Source: Lewinellaceae bacterium | Lineage (GTDB): Bacteria > Bacteroidota > Bacteroidia > Chitinophagales > Saprospiraceae | Assembly: GCA_016710765.1 (NCBI GenBank) | Contig: JADJUJ010000002.1 | Location: 186,001 to 250,000 of the forward strand | Length of the DNA stretch: 64,000 bases | Reading direction: 5' to 3' | Shown here: positions 1-13,300 of the stretch, one piece after another | Layout of the letters: the number at the start of each line of letters is the position of its first letter | Position numbering within the stretch: position 1 is the first letter of the stretch | Notes under the pieces: model-generated | What the model was told of the DNA's origin: nothing | The model's input: the letters and a program-made list of their open reading frames with translations, nothing else | The model's database searches: none | Made by a program: the position numbers and the translations under genes

Positions 1-3000
1 TAGGTTTTGACAATTGGGGAATAAGTCCATACATCGCAGTTGTCGAAACTGGGCAGGGCGAGTTGTGAACCGTATACCGTGACATAACCACGGGCCGAGG
101 AAACTGATACATCAAGGCAGACAGCCGTTGGCGGCAACAGGTCTTTGACAGTTACAGCAGCGGAACAAGTGGCGGTATTGCCCGACTGGTCAGTGGCCTT
201 GAGCAGGATGTTTACCGGAGCACCGATATCGCTGCAATTGAAAGCAGTATAATCAACAATGAGCGAGGCAATGGTGCAATTGTCGGAACTTCCGCCATTC
301 ACCTGGGAAGGTAACAGGGTGGCATTGCCCAGGCTGTCCAAGAATATGGTTGTATTTTGACAAAGTATGGTAGGCGGAGTCACGTCTTTCACCGTCACTT
401 TGGCCGTACAGGTATTCATATTGCCACTGCTGTCGGTTGCTTTGAGTATGACAGTATTCATGCCAAGGTTGGAGCAGTTAAACACGGTAGGGAAAACGGT
501 CAACCCAAAAGTACAATTGTCAGAACTGCCATTATTAATCAGCGCTGGCTGGATCGTGACGCTACCGTTCGGACCAATATTTGCAATCGCATTTTTGCAT
601 AGTGCTATCGGTGCGATCAGATCCAGTACCATAACTGTAGCGGTGCACTGCGCTGAATTTCCGCTTTGGTCGGTTCCGATGAGTTTCACTGTATTCGTGC
701 CCAAATTGGCGCAGGTAAACAGCGTTTGACTCAGACTGATATTAACAATAGTGCAGTTGTCAAAACTGCCGTTATTGACATCCGATACCAGCAGCGTGGC
801 TTGGCCTGCGGCATTGAGGCCGATGGTGGCATTTTTACACAACATAGTAGGCGCTATATTGTCCACAACGGCAACCGTAGTCTGGCACGTGGCAGTATTT
901 CCGCTTTGGTCGGTTCCGGTCAGGGTAACGGTATTTTGACCCAGATTAGCACAATTGAATACCGATGGTGCAACGCTCAGACTTACCAAGGTGCAATTAT
1001 CGGTACTTCCATTGTCGACCTGGCTTGCTGTGATGCTGGCAGATCCTGCAGCGCTGAGCGCAACTGTCAGTGGCTGACAAAGCATGGTGGGTGGAATTTG
1101 ATCAGCCACGGTGACAACGGCCGAACAGGATGCCGTATTTCCAGTGCCATCGTTAGCGGTCAGTACTACCGTATTTGCGCCCAGGTTGGCACAAGTGAAA
1201 GCCGAGGGTGTTACGCCGGTGATGTTAACCGTACCACAGTTGTCGGCGCTGCTTTGCAAAACATTGGCTGGCGTGATACCGACTGCACCATTGGCATCGA
1301 GTGTAGCAGTATATGGCTGACAAATAAGTACCGGAGGCGTAATGTCGAGCAGGGTGACCGTAAAGCTGCAAGATGCTGTATTACCGTTACCATCGTTTGC
1401 AGTGAGCGTTACGTTTTCTGAATCGTTGTGGCCACTGAGGATCGTAGTTGCTGCCGGAGTTTGGGTGACTGCCGGACTGGCACTGCAATTGTCGCTCACA
1501 GATGCCGCGGAATAAGTTCCCATTTCCGAGCTGCAATTGGCATCGGCTGCCAGGGTGACATTTGCCGGGCAAACAATGGTTGGCGGGGTCACGTCGAGCA
1601 GGGTGACGGAGAACGAGCAAGATGCGGTGTTACCGTTACCATCGTTCGCCAGTAAGCGTTACGGTTTTTCGGCGTCGTTGTGGCCACTGAGGACCGTAGT
1701 TGCCGCCGGACTTTGGGTGACTGCCGGTTGGCCGCGCAATTGTCGCTCAGCAGATGCCGCCAGGAATAAGCTCCTACTTTCCCGCTGCAATTGGCATCGG
1801 CTGCCAGGGTGACATTTGCCGGGCAAACAATGGTTGGCGGGGTCACGTCGAGCAGGGTGACCGTAAAGCTGCAAGATGCTGTATTACCGTTACCATCGTT
1901 TGCAGTGAGCGTTACGTTTTCTGAGTCGTTGTGGCCACTGAGGATCGGTGCTGGCCACCGGACTTTGGGAGACTGCCGGATTGGCACCGCAATTGTCGCT
2001 CAGATGCTCGCCGGGAATAAGTTCCCACTGTCCCGCTGCAATTGGCATCGGCTGCCAGTGTGACATTTGCCGGACAAACAATGGTTGGAGGGGTAACATC
2101 GAGTAGCGTTACCGTGAACGAGCAGGAAGCGGTGTTGCCATTGCCATCATCGCCGGTAAGCGTTACGGTTTTGGCGTCATTGTGGCCGATGAGGTCGGTG
2201 CTGGCCACAGGACTTTGTGAAAAAGTCGGGTTGGTGGCGCAATTGTCGGCGATACTCGCCGGGGCATAGGCGCCTACTGTCCCGCTGCAATTGGCATCGG
2301 CTGCCAGGGTGACATTTGCCGGGCAAACAATGGTTGGAGGGATCACATCGAGCAGGGTTACAGAGAAGGAACAGGCCGCCGTATTTCCGTTACCGTCATC
2401 GCCGGTAAGCGTTACGGTTTTGGCGTCGTTGTGGCCGATGAGGACGGTGCTGGCCACAGGACTTTGTGAAAAAGTCGGGTTGGCGGCGCAATTGTCGGCG
2501 ATGCTCGCCGGGGCATAGGCGCCCAGGGTACCGCTGCAATTGGCATTGGCTGCCAGGGTGACATTTGCCGGGCAAACAATGGTTGGCGGGGTCACGTCGA
2601 GCAGGGTTACGGAGAAGGAACAGGCCGCCGTATTTCCGTTGCCGTCATCAGCAGGTAAGTGTGACGGTTTTGGCGTCGTTGTGGCCGCTGAGGACGGTGC
2701 TGGCCACCGGACTTTGTGAAAAGTCGGGTTGACGGCGCAATTGTCGGCGATGCTCGCCGGGGCATGGGCGCCCAGGGTACCGCTGCAATTGGCATCGGCT
2801 GCCAGGGTGACATTTGCCGGGCAAACAATGGTTGGCGGGGTCACGTCGAGCAGGGTTACGGAGAAGGAACAGGCCGCCGTATTTCCGTTGCCGTCATCAG
2901 CAGTGAGTGTGACGGTTTTGGCGTCGTTGTGGCCGCTGAGGACGGTGCTGGCCACCGGACTTTGTGAAAAAGTCGGGTTGGCGGCGCAATTGTCGGCGAT

Positions 3001-6000
3001 GCTCGCCGGGTCATAGGCGCCTACTGTCCCGCTGCAATTGGCATTGGCTGCGAGTGTGACATTAGCCGGGCAAACAATGGTTGGCGGGGTCACGTCGAGC
3101 AGGGTTACGGAGAAGGAACAGGAAGCGGTGTTGCCATTGCCATCATCGCCGGTAAGCGTTACGGTTTTGGCGTCGTTGTGGCCGCTGAGGACGGTGCTGG
3201 CCACTGGGCTTTGCGAGAAAGCCGGGTTGGCGGCGCAATTATCGCTTAGTGATACAGGACTGAATATGCCAACTACATTGCTGCAATTGCCATCTGCAAA
3301 AATGGTGATATTGGCAGGGCAGACAATATCGGGCGGCGTTACATCGCTCACCGATACCTGAACAGAACTGTTACCGATACAACCATTGTTGTTCACGGTT
3401 ACAAAATAGGTGCCGCTTGCATTGGACTGGGCGTTCGGAATAACCGGATTTTGATCGACGGAGCTGAAACCATTCGGGCCCGACCAGGAATAGGATATCC
3501 CTGCTCCACTGTCGCCACCGGCGTTCAACTGTACCGCACCACCCGGGCATACCGGGCTGTTGCTCGTCGGGTTAAGGTTCGGTGTTGATATCTGCACAGT
3601 TACGGTTGCAGTGCCTTTGCAGTTCTTGCTGTCTGTTACGGTTACGCTATACACTCCGGCTGCATTCAACCCAGCCACAAACTGTGCCGGATCTTCCAGG
3701 TTTGAGGTGTAGTTGTTGGGGCCCGACCATGAGAATGCGTTGTAAGGAGGGGTTCCGCCAGCAGGTGTCGAACTCAGTGACAGGAAATTACCTGCACAGA
3801 TTGGACTGTTGCTGGTTGCCGTGATAGAAGGAGCATTATTGGAGCCGACCGTCAGGGTAGTACTCACCGCTGCGGAACAACCTACTGCATCAGTGACAGT
3901 GACGGTGTACACACCTGCGTTGGCGGCTGAAACCGGAAATGGCGAAGGATCTTCCTGGCTGGAACTGAATCCGTTCGGACCGGTCCAGGCGAAACCCAGT
4001 GGCATGGTACCGCCCGTTGGGTTGGACTGCAGGTTCAGGTTGGCGCCGATACACAGTGGGCCATTGTTGGATGCCGTTATAACAGGTGTCGGGCTGACAG
4101 TAACGGTGGTGGAACTTTGTCCGGTACAACCGTGCGAATCCGTTACAATGATCTGATATACGCCCGAGGAAGCAGCCGTCCCTGTGAATGGCGCCGGGTC
4201 TTCCTGATTTGAACCGAAAAAATCGGGTCCGGTCCATGCAAATGTGGGGTAGGTTCCGGAACCACCGGATGGCGTGGAAGTCAGGATGACATTACCCCCT
4301 TCGCAGATTGGTGTATTGTTCGCAGCGTTTATGGATGGGATGCTGTACACTGTTACTGAAACTGTTGCGCTGGCGCTACAACCCAATTGGTCGGTTACTA
4401 CCACATTGTAATTTCCGGCCGCCGTAGCGGTTGCCAGGAAACCTGCGGGGTCTTCCAGCGGAGATGTAAATCCGTTCGGGCCGGTCCAGGCAAACGAGGC
4501 ATAAGGCAATGCGCCGCCACTTGGGGTAGATTGCAATACGACTTGTCCGCCCTCGCAAACTGCGCCAGCTACGGCAGCTGTGATGGATGGGCATTCCACC
4601 ACAGTAATGCTGACTGTGGAAGTACCCGAACACCCGTTGCTGTCGGTCACGGTAACCGTGTATACGCCCGATGCGGCCAGCGTTGCCGGGAAGCCTGCAG
4701 GTTGCGCACCGGAGGCGGTAAAATTGTTGGGGCCCGACCATTGGTAGTTGTAACCATTGCCGGAACCGCCCGTTGCGGTGGCGCCGAGCTGAACATTGGC
4801 GCCCACACTCACCGGACTGTTGCCGGATGCAACGACTACTGGTGTGCCATAAACAAGCACCGATGTATTGCCGGAACCAGAACATCCGGCGTTATCGGTC
4901 ACTGTCACCATGTATACACCGCCAGAGTTGGTGCTGGCGTTAAAGGCGGGCGGGTTGGCCCCGGAAGCGGCATAATTGTTGGGTCCGGCCCATAGATAAG
5001 TATAACCGCTCCCACTGCCACCAGTGGCGGTAGCATTCAGGGAAAGGGATGCTCCGGCGCAAACCGGACCGTTGTTTCCGGCACTGACCGATGGGATGGC
5101 GTTGCCGGAAATGGTAATGGCGGTAGAAGCCGATGCAGTGCAACCGGCTGCGTCCGTAACCACAACTACATATAAGCCAGCGGATGCCGCTGTGGCCGGG
5201 AATGCTGCCGGATCTTCCACATTTGCGATAAACATATCTGGTCCGGTCCAGGAGAAGCCTGCATACGGGATCGTTCCACCCGATGGTGTAGCGCCCAGTT
5301 GAATCGGAGAACCCACGCATACCGGACTATTGCTGCCACTGGCGGCAATGCTCGGCGGTGGAGCCACAACAACAGATGCCGTTGCCGTACAGGAACCGCT
5401 GCTGGTGGCCGTAACGGTATAGGTGCCGGGAGTTCCGACAACAAGGGACGATTGGGTGGAGCCATTGCTCCACTGATAACTCAGACCGCCATTTGCCTGG
5501 AGCGTGGCGCTCCCATTGGTACAAATCAGATTTGCACCGTTGTTGATGGTTGCCGCAACAGGCTCGACAGACTGGTTGGTCACCGTAACCGTCAGTACCA
5601 GGGTGTCCGACAGGTTGGAACTGTTCGTAACTCGGATGTTTACCACATACTGGTTGTTAAAATCTGCATCGGCCGGGTTTTCGAAATCCGGGCTGAAGTT
5701 TTGAGCCCAGCTGAGTATACCGGTTTGAGCATCTATGGAAAAGCGTGCTGCATCTGCACCGCCTGCAAGCGTATAGGTCAGGCCCGCGCCTTCTGCATCA
5801 TTCTGGTCGTTGGTTTGTGTATCATAGAGTACACTGCATGCATTTTCCTCAAAATTAACGGTTTCCGGGGATGTTATCTCCGGCCGGATATCTGTGATGA
5901 TGCTGAAAACAGCCTGGAAGGTATCTCGGCGGATCAACGGATAATCGCAATCCCAGACGATAAAATCAATGGGGTAACTTCCCAGCCAGCTGGAGTCGTC

Positions 6001-7260
6001 AATGGCTATGCTCACCACGCCATTGGCTGACAGCGAAGGTACAAGTGGGGAATACTGAATCTGGTAAGGTACTGCCACCGAGCCTACATTGGCGCCGGCG
6101 GTAAAATTCAATCCGCTTGTTTCCTGGTACAAATAATTGCGTTGCGCATCGTACATCCGGAAATTGATGGCTCCGGACCCTACATTGTTGAGCACCAGGT
6201 GGTAGGAAATGTTGGGTGCCGTTCCGGTTGGCGTTGCCCAACCGGCAAGATTGCCGTTTACAAAAGCTGCCAGTTTGGCGCCCGGACCAGCCAGCTGAAC
6301 GTCGGCAAACAACGGTCGGGCGTAAATGCTCATTGTTTGGCCGGAAGGAGTGATGACAGGCCAGGCGGGATCCGGATCGGAGCCGGTATATGGATAAACA
6401 TCAAAATCAAACCCGCGGCAAGGGCCGTTGAACACCAGAAAACTGTCCAGATCAAAGGCGGCAAACATTTCCCCCTGGAAAATGGTTTGGTCGGGGATAT
6501 TTTGCCATAAAGGAGCGCCGTAGTCGGGCAAAACTGTATACCAGGCCGTAACGGTGTCGGCCAGCTGATTGGCTGTATTTTCGGTTACAATAATCCGTAC
6601 AGAGTCGGTGCCGGTCCACACCGGAGAAACAGGTGTTACCGTCAACACGCCATTGATGAGCGATACATTCAGGTTGGGGCCCGGCTGTGCCGACCAGCTG
6701 ATCGGGTCGCCATCAGGACTGTATAAGTAGGGATTCAGGTCCAGCGGATCAAACGGGATGCTGACCAGGGTTGTGTCGGCCAGTATGGGCGAAATTTCCG
6801 GAGGAAAATCTGCACCTGGGTTAAGCTCAATCCAGAACGGGTTTTCGGAGTTACCGACGAAATTATTGTGTACGAAGACAGCTATTTCAGCAGCCGGAAT
6901 TACTGCATCATCCGGGGCATAGTACGCTTGGAAATGTACGGTTTCACCGAAATACTGGTTGGAGTACACCGTCAGAAAATAGAAGGCACTGCCTCCAATG
7001 AAAACCGGGTTGGCTACACCACGAAGTTCATTTCCTACAAAAGCGCCTACAATATTACCGGCCGCATTGCTGGGACTACCCGAATAATTCAACCTGATGA
7101 CCACATTCATGTTGAACTCATAGGCATCTGGATCTACCGACCATGTTGGTGGTGGTGCCGCTGCCAGCATTGTGGTTATGCTGGCAAAAAAGCTCAGAAG
7201 AACCGCATAAAAGTGGTTCGAAATCCTGTTTTTTATAGATAAACTGCTCATTTTTTGCAT
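1..7260 (-). CDS. Giant exported HYR/PKD-repeat surface protein (partial at left edge)
   Basis: Probable cell-surface adhesin-like protein of more than 2,400 residues; its C-terminus lies beyond position 1. The start at 7260 gives a signal peptide (about residues 1-33). Then come a beta-rich module (about 38-150) starting WSVDPDAYEF, a second related module (about 300-395), a cadherin-like domain (about 460-560, YTLAGGADAARFSID), one Ig-like and about nine PKD/SprB-like repeats (about 565-1300, WTGPNGF / GxYxVxVTD pattern), and about fourteen HYR repeats (DVTPPTIVCPANVTL, DNCAANP). The frame is open from 7260 to about 2010 and again from about 1650 to position 1 with no stop. Between these, several 1-2 base length differences relative to the neighbouring repeats break it. 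It starts 46 bases after the stop of the LamG gene and is probably co-transcribed with it. HYR repeats are known as extracellular adhesion modules; a T9SS sorting domain at the missing end is inferred. The ligand is unknown. Confidence 0.85.
1321..3340 (-). repeat. Near-identical 249-bp tandem HYR-coding repeats
   Basis: Conserved anchor (caaacaatggttgg on the plus strand) recurs with its block start near 1561, 1815, 2066, 2315, 2564, 2813 and 3062, and a diverged copy at 3311. Undamaged units are exactly 249 bp (83 residues); damaged ones are 251 and 254 bp. Units left of about 1321 have periods of roughly 234-249 bp and are strongly diverged, so only this block looks recently amplified or homogenised. 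Confidence 0.9.
3360..5570 (-). repeat. PKD/SprB-like repeat array within the giant protein
   Basis: About nine protein repeats of roughly 75-85 residues. Each carries an S(N)SPxCxG start, a WTGPNGF or WSGPNNF core and a GVYTVTVTDxxGC end. The DNA copies are diverged, unlike the neighbouring HYR units, so this is an older array. Such repeats are typical of gliding or surface adhesins in Bacteroidota; the role here is inferred. Confidence 0.8.
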
Positions 7261-7305
7261 GTTTTTATAACGGGAATGGCAGATTTAGAGCCTGCTCAAA
7301 CCCGA

Positions 7306-10300
7306 TTATTGGAGAACCACTTTTTTGACAATACTTCCACTTTTAGTTTCCAGTCGCACAAAATAAATGCCTGGCGGCAGTTGCGATCCAGCATCTGATA
7401 CGCCACGCCACACCATGGTGTTGGCGCCCGAATGGCCCCATGTAAACATCTGGCTAACTGTTTCACCACTAATGTTCGTAATGCTGAGTTTGACTTCCTG
7501 GGCTTCTGTCAGCGAGAACCGGAAACTGGTTTCTGTGCGGAACGGATTGGGCTGCACCTCAAACCATTGCACCGAAGCGGCGTCCTGGACGCCACTACTT
7601 GCCATTTGGAATGGAACAGGATTTTCAATACTGCCCTGATGGAGGTCGGGAGAGAAAAACATCTGTTCGTTTAGATCCAGCACTGTTTCTGTGTTATTGT
7701 CAAAAAGTTTGTAGGTGATAAGCTCTCCGTTGGAGTTGGCATACACTGTCAGGAAAAACAAACTGGCATCCAATGGCTCTATGTAAATGGCCTGGCTGGC
7801 GCCGCGAATCTGACCGCCTGCAAAGGCTCCAAGTTCCATATTCCCTGAAGTAATATTGTTGTCACCGGAAGCCAGCATACCAATCAACGTCATGCTGTAT
7901 TCGTATTGGGTGGGATCAACAGACCAGAATCTGGAAATGGTTTCATTGCCCCTTGATTGTGTGCTGTTCCGGAATGCTTCGAGTTCGCCAGCACCGAAAT
8001 TATTCGGATTGGCCGGCAGCGGCGGGTAAGTCAGAATTCCTGGAGCAGATAATTTGATCTGATATCCATTGGGCGGCTGCATGAATTTCAGATTGCCCAC
8101 CCAGCCAAATTGCGGGTTGATGTATTGCGCAAAGGAAACCTGGCTTTTGATCAGGTCGCCGGATTGCGCCGGCAGCGAAGCTAATGCCGTGTTCACTGGC
8201 AAGGAGTAGTTCGGAATATAACCGATCCAGTTCCAGCCTGGCACAACCGAAATGGGGTTGTTGGCGGGGTCAGTACAGTGCCCTTGAAGAGCAGGGTGTC
8301 GGGTTGATTGGCCCTGTAAATATACATCGTGGAGTTCTGCAGCGTATTCAGGGTTCCCAGCCAGCCAGCGCCATCGAAATAGATGGAGAAGGCGTTCTGA
8401 CCCTTCATTAGGTCGTTCTGAGGATGGTGAAGCGAGACCAGCGCAGAGTCGATGGCAGGGTCAGGGAAACCGAGGTTGAACGACATCCAGTTCCAACCGT
8501 ATCCCAGCGGTAAAGACCTCAGCACAAAACTGTTGGTATGCAATACCTGCGGAGCCAGCGGATCGCCCACTACGTCGTCAGGCTGAAACAAGAAATAGTC
8601 TTCTTCGGCTGCATACCGCAGACAGGCAGAGGCATCCCAGATTTCCAGTCGTACCGGCTGCAACACATGGTTGGGATTCCCGTAAATAGACAGGTAAGCC
8701 AGGTATTTGTTAACCTGCGGCACATACTGCACATGCGCTTTTCCACAAAGCGTGTCTCCAATGTAGGCAAACACCATGTCTTCTACGTCAGTAGAAACTT
8801 CACCCTGAATGTTGAGTTCGAGTACCATGTTCTCGGAGTTTTCGAACAGGTTCACATTCAGGTTGGATGCTGGCGGCCGGCACACTACGCGCACGCCGAC
8901 AGGAAGTCCTTCGTCGCCACCCATGAAGAATGGGTTTTGACCGGTTTCTGTGTGCAGGATGATGGAATCTGCCCAAAGTCCGAAGGCCAGACTGGGGGCG
9001 ACGGTGAAATGAATGGCCGTGAGTTCATTGGCGGCCAGGGTTCCCTGGTTGGGAACTACATGCATCCAGTCGGGCACACCGGTGATGGTAAATGGTACGG
9101 GGTAACCGCCGCGGTTATGGATGCTGGCAATGGCCGTTTTGGTCTGGTCTTCATATTTGGTCATACCCAAACTGTCGGTTAGCCAGGCTAGTTCGTTGCG
9201 GTCGACGTAGAACTCCCACTTTTCGTACACCAGTTTGTTGCCGGTTTTGTCCTCAATATCGTGGATTTCAGCCCGCAAGATGTGGTTTTCCAGATACTCA
9301 TTCTGGAAGTTGGGCACCAGCACAATTTTGTTTTCGTAACAGGTGATGTCGATATCAATGGGTTCGTTGGTGGTGGCGTCGAACAAGAGCACATTGTCTA
9401 CGGCATTGAGCACATTGCAATTGATCTCCTTGTTAAAGGTGAAGGAAATTTCGTCGCCCACCTGATATACGCCATCGGAAGGCTCCGGAAGGCCCACAAT
9501 GCTGGGTGGTTGCCGGTCGATACGCCCCTTGATGATGTGCGAATATCCCGGCCGGTCGGCAGCATCGCCGTTGCAAAGTGCGATGGCGCGGATTTCATAG
9601 GGGCCGTCGTTGAGACCAAGAGTATTCCAGTAGAACTGGGTAAACACATCGCCAAGGTCGGTTTTAACAATCTCGTCGCCTGGCTGTATCGTATTGATCA
9701 GCGAGTCCATGGGCGCCACGATGTTGATCCAGGCGCCGTTGCCGTCGGAAGGCCTGTACTGGACCCTGATTTTGTCAAAATCCGGCTGGTTTTTATCATA
9801 CCCTGACACGGTGATGCGCATCACATCGTCGGAACCCTGTGTAATCGGGTCCGGGAAAATGACCCAATCCTGCTGTGGTACATCGATGGCTACTTCCGAG
9901 CAGGGCTCGATGAAGTGGACCGACAGGTACAGCGGGGAGAAGAAACGGGTGTCGTTGTCGAGCAGGAGTGAGAGTGCCAGGTTTTCCTCGTATTCGCACT
10001 GGGAAACCAGGGCGACCAGCAGGCTGTCGTATTCATAGGCTTCCGGGCCTCGTTCTACCGTCAAAGTAACCGGAATAGAAGTTCCGTAAGGAATGATGTA
10101 GGATTCCAGATAGTTGAGCGGTTGGCCGTTGAGTTTGATGACGGCGCCATCGGGGTTGTTGGCAGGAACGGCCACGAGGCCATAGGTCCAGTCTTCGTTC
10201 GTGGCGCTCAGGTTACCAAGGTTGATGTGGAAAACAGCGTGCTCGTTGGCCGGCTGGTCCACCACCGTGTAATCTGAACCAGGCGCCAGTTGCAGGTTGG

Positions 10301-13300
10301 GTTGTTCCCTGTTGGCGGTATTGGCCTCCCATGGACAGGAGGCTTTGCCCGGTGACTACCCGGAAAACCGGCGTTTTGTACACCGAATCCATGGCCACAT
10401 CGACGCTGAAAGCGTCGCCGGGGTCGTCGTCGGCGAGGACATAACCAGTGGTGATGCTGCTTCCTAAACTGGTCTCTTCATTTTTCCCGCTTACATTTTC
10501 GGTTGTATAGTGGATAACGGCGCCACCTCCTAATCCGGCAATATATCCGACGATACTGAAGTCCAGTTGAAACAGTTTGTCGGTAGAAGTACCGCTTCCA
10601 TTTGTGCTGGACGTATCACTGGTTTCCGAATATTCGTATTCAATCCCCGAGTCAAAAGAGATGTTTCTTATAAACTTGGCGGCATTGATCTGTGCCTTAT
10701 TATTGTCCAGAATTTTTTGCCAGAGTGCAATGGAGTTCAAACAGGTATCCTTTTTTGCCTGGGTAGTATTCGGGTCGTCGGCTATGTCTTGCAACTGGTT
10801 GATGACATAATTCCTAATGTAAAAGTCGGAGTACATGAAAGTGGTTCCGAAATTTCTGGGAGAAACCGAGATCACCTGTTCCACCGCGCCGCCGCAGCTG
10901 AGGGTATCAAAGCTGACCTTGTCGGAATAGCCGAACTCCACATTGAGACCGCCGCCTACGAAGATGTCTCCTCCCTGTACCCAGGTGTCCTGATCCGGGA
11001 GGTACTGCGCCGGCCCAACAATCGGCCCGTCCGATTTGGTGGAAAGCCTTTCGCTGAAACTGCTGCAAACCTCCATAGAACTTTCCGTCACCTTCGTAAC
11101 CTGTGTATTGAGCGTGATGGACGGCCCAACAGTAGCTTCAAACATGACCGGTTCCACAGTAAAGTTGGGTCCGATATCCACAATAATGGTTTCACCAAAA
11201 GCGGAAGTCGCTTCGGTACTGAACGACATGGTTTGGCATACGCTCTTGTCTTTTTCAAGATAGGAATAACTGCCGTCGCCGGGTGGATCGCGCAATACGA
11301 GGAAAGGCGTTTCCGGCAATTGGGTGGTAAAGGTGCTCGACTTGGAAACCAGTCCGGTTATCAGCGCACTTTTCGTGATAGAGCCTTCGTTTCCGTCAAC
11401 AGTGGTTGCGATAATCTGAATATTTTGAAGGAAAGGAGGACTTGGGTTGGGCGCTCCTGCGGTGAATCCGTACAACAGGAAAATGCCGCTCATGGTGGTG
11501 TCTTTTACCTCGTTTGCCAACCCATTGATGATGTGCAGACTGGCTGTATCCAGTTTGCAGGGGGTACCCAAGTAGTATTCTGCAACTTCGATTCGAATTG
11601 TGGTATTGGTACCTTGTTCAATCACTGTCGTGGGGCAGTTCTGGATGTTGGGCTCCAATCCGCTCACAATGCTTACCTGCGGCTGGGAATGGTAAATGAA
11701 ATCAATGATGGTATCTTGTTGTGCGCGAAGGTCTATTTGCTGGCCTCCCAGGTTCTGGAAGTAGGTTTTGATGTTGGGGTCGGAGTGCTCAATAACAGCA
11801 ACGGTCAGTTCAATGGGTGGAAGTGTTCCGAATTCGTACAAACCAGAATCATCCCCGTCATCGGCTCCCAGCTGGATGTTTTTTTCAAAACAAACGTCGA
11901 TGGACCGCATATGCACAATACAAACGGTGCCATTGGGTTGGTCGGGTGTGATGAGAATGGGCAAACGGCAATGACCTCCTGCAACGATGCCTCTGGCCTG
12001 GCGGATGGTCACATCATTGAACACCAGGCCGGCTTTCGGGCTGGTCAGGTTGGCAATGTTCCAGGTAGCCGGGGAAAATTCGTGGTCTTCGTACTTTGGG
12101 CTCAGGTTAGCGGTCGTGCCCGGTTCAAAATCAATCGAGAACTTTCCGGTCGAATCCGTGAAAATGGGCGGATTGTAGGAAGCGCCGTTGACCAGAATTT
12201 CCACATTTTCGGCAAAGCAATCGGTATTCTGGTATCGCACAAAGCCGGTGACCGGAATGGTCGACCGATCGGTAAAATCGACCTGGTCCACCGAAGTTAC
12301 GCTCGGGTTGAGCGTTACCTGCCGTGTTGCAGGTAAAAATTCGTGTGGTGTGGTACTCTGGTTGGGCGCCATGATGGTCCAGGTAGCACCAAATGCCGCT
12401 CCTGTCTCAGTAAGCAACACGGAGCCCGAATTGTTGAGCTGGTTGCCGGTGCCCTCATCCAGGGCGTAGTAAATGCGCAGTCCGGCCTCTTGCGGGTCGC
12501 GGGAGTTTTGCGCATGTTCCTGTATGGCGCTTGCCTGCAGGGTGGTATCATAAATGGCCAGTTCATCGATCAGGCCGCCGTAGTAATCCACAAAGCTGGC
12601 GCCCGATTTGCGCGCGCCGAGCACCCAGGGCTCGGTGGGGTCCGACCAGTCGCCGCTTGTCGCAGGCATGGATATGGAGCCGATCAGGCCGCCGTCTTTA
12701 TAGGCTGTTACCAGGGTACTGCCACCCTGGTTGTCGATGGTGAAGGCCAGGTGGTGGTAGCCTAGCCCAAGCGTGCCAAAATTCTGTGCCTGGTTGTTGA
12801 GTTTGACAATGATGTCGTTGTCGGTGCCGTTGGGGGTAAGTTGAAGTTGGAAGCTGTTGCTACCCGACCAACGTTTGGACAGCAGGGTTTGTACGCCATC
12901 CGGGCCCGCGCTGTTCACCCAGGTTTCTATCGTCGCCTTGGGTGTCAGCGAAAAATCGGGCAGGGTAGCATAATTGCTTTCCGAGCGGGTGAATTTCAGT
13001 GCCCGGTGCAGGTAAAACTGTTTCATGGGCTCGGCCAGGAAGGTAATGCCTGTGCCGTAATTGGCCGATTCGATACGGTAATAGCCATCGGAATCCGTCA
13101 TGCCGGAGGTGCGTACCGGCGGGCGGCTGTTGCTAAAAATAGCGCCGCAGAAAAAGAGTTTGTTGCGGCGAAGGATATCGAAGGATTTGGTGCCCTGCTC
13201 CTCATCCATTTTCCAGTAATATTTCAAGTCGGGCGTAAGCGAAGATGCGGTGCCTTCCATGACTTCCGGAAAGTCCAGTTCGTCGAGCCTGCGATGGTAA

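Noticed and set aside
357..1421. Plus-strand open frames over the left edge
   Set aside because: The minus strand reads continuous HYR repeats without a stop from about 1650 to position 1. The plus frames are Cys/Arg-rich shadows of it.
1321..3340. Regular repeats as a possible CRISPR array
   Set aside because: The period is 249 bp with no spacers, and each unit encodes an HYR domain in frame.
10567..12336. A 589-codon open frame on the plus strand
   Set aside because: It lies wholly antisense to the LamG gene, whose minus-strand reading gives recognisable domains. The plus-strand product has no family-like features and is an open-frame shadow.
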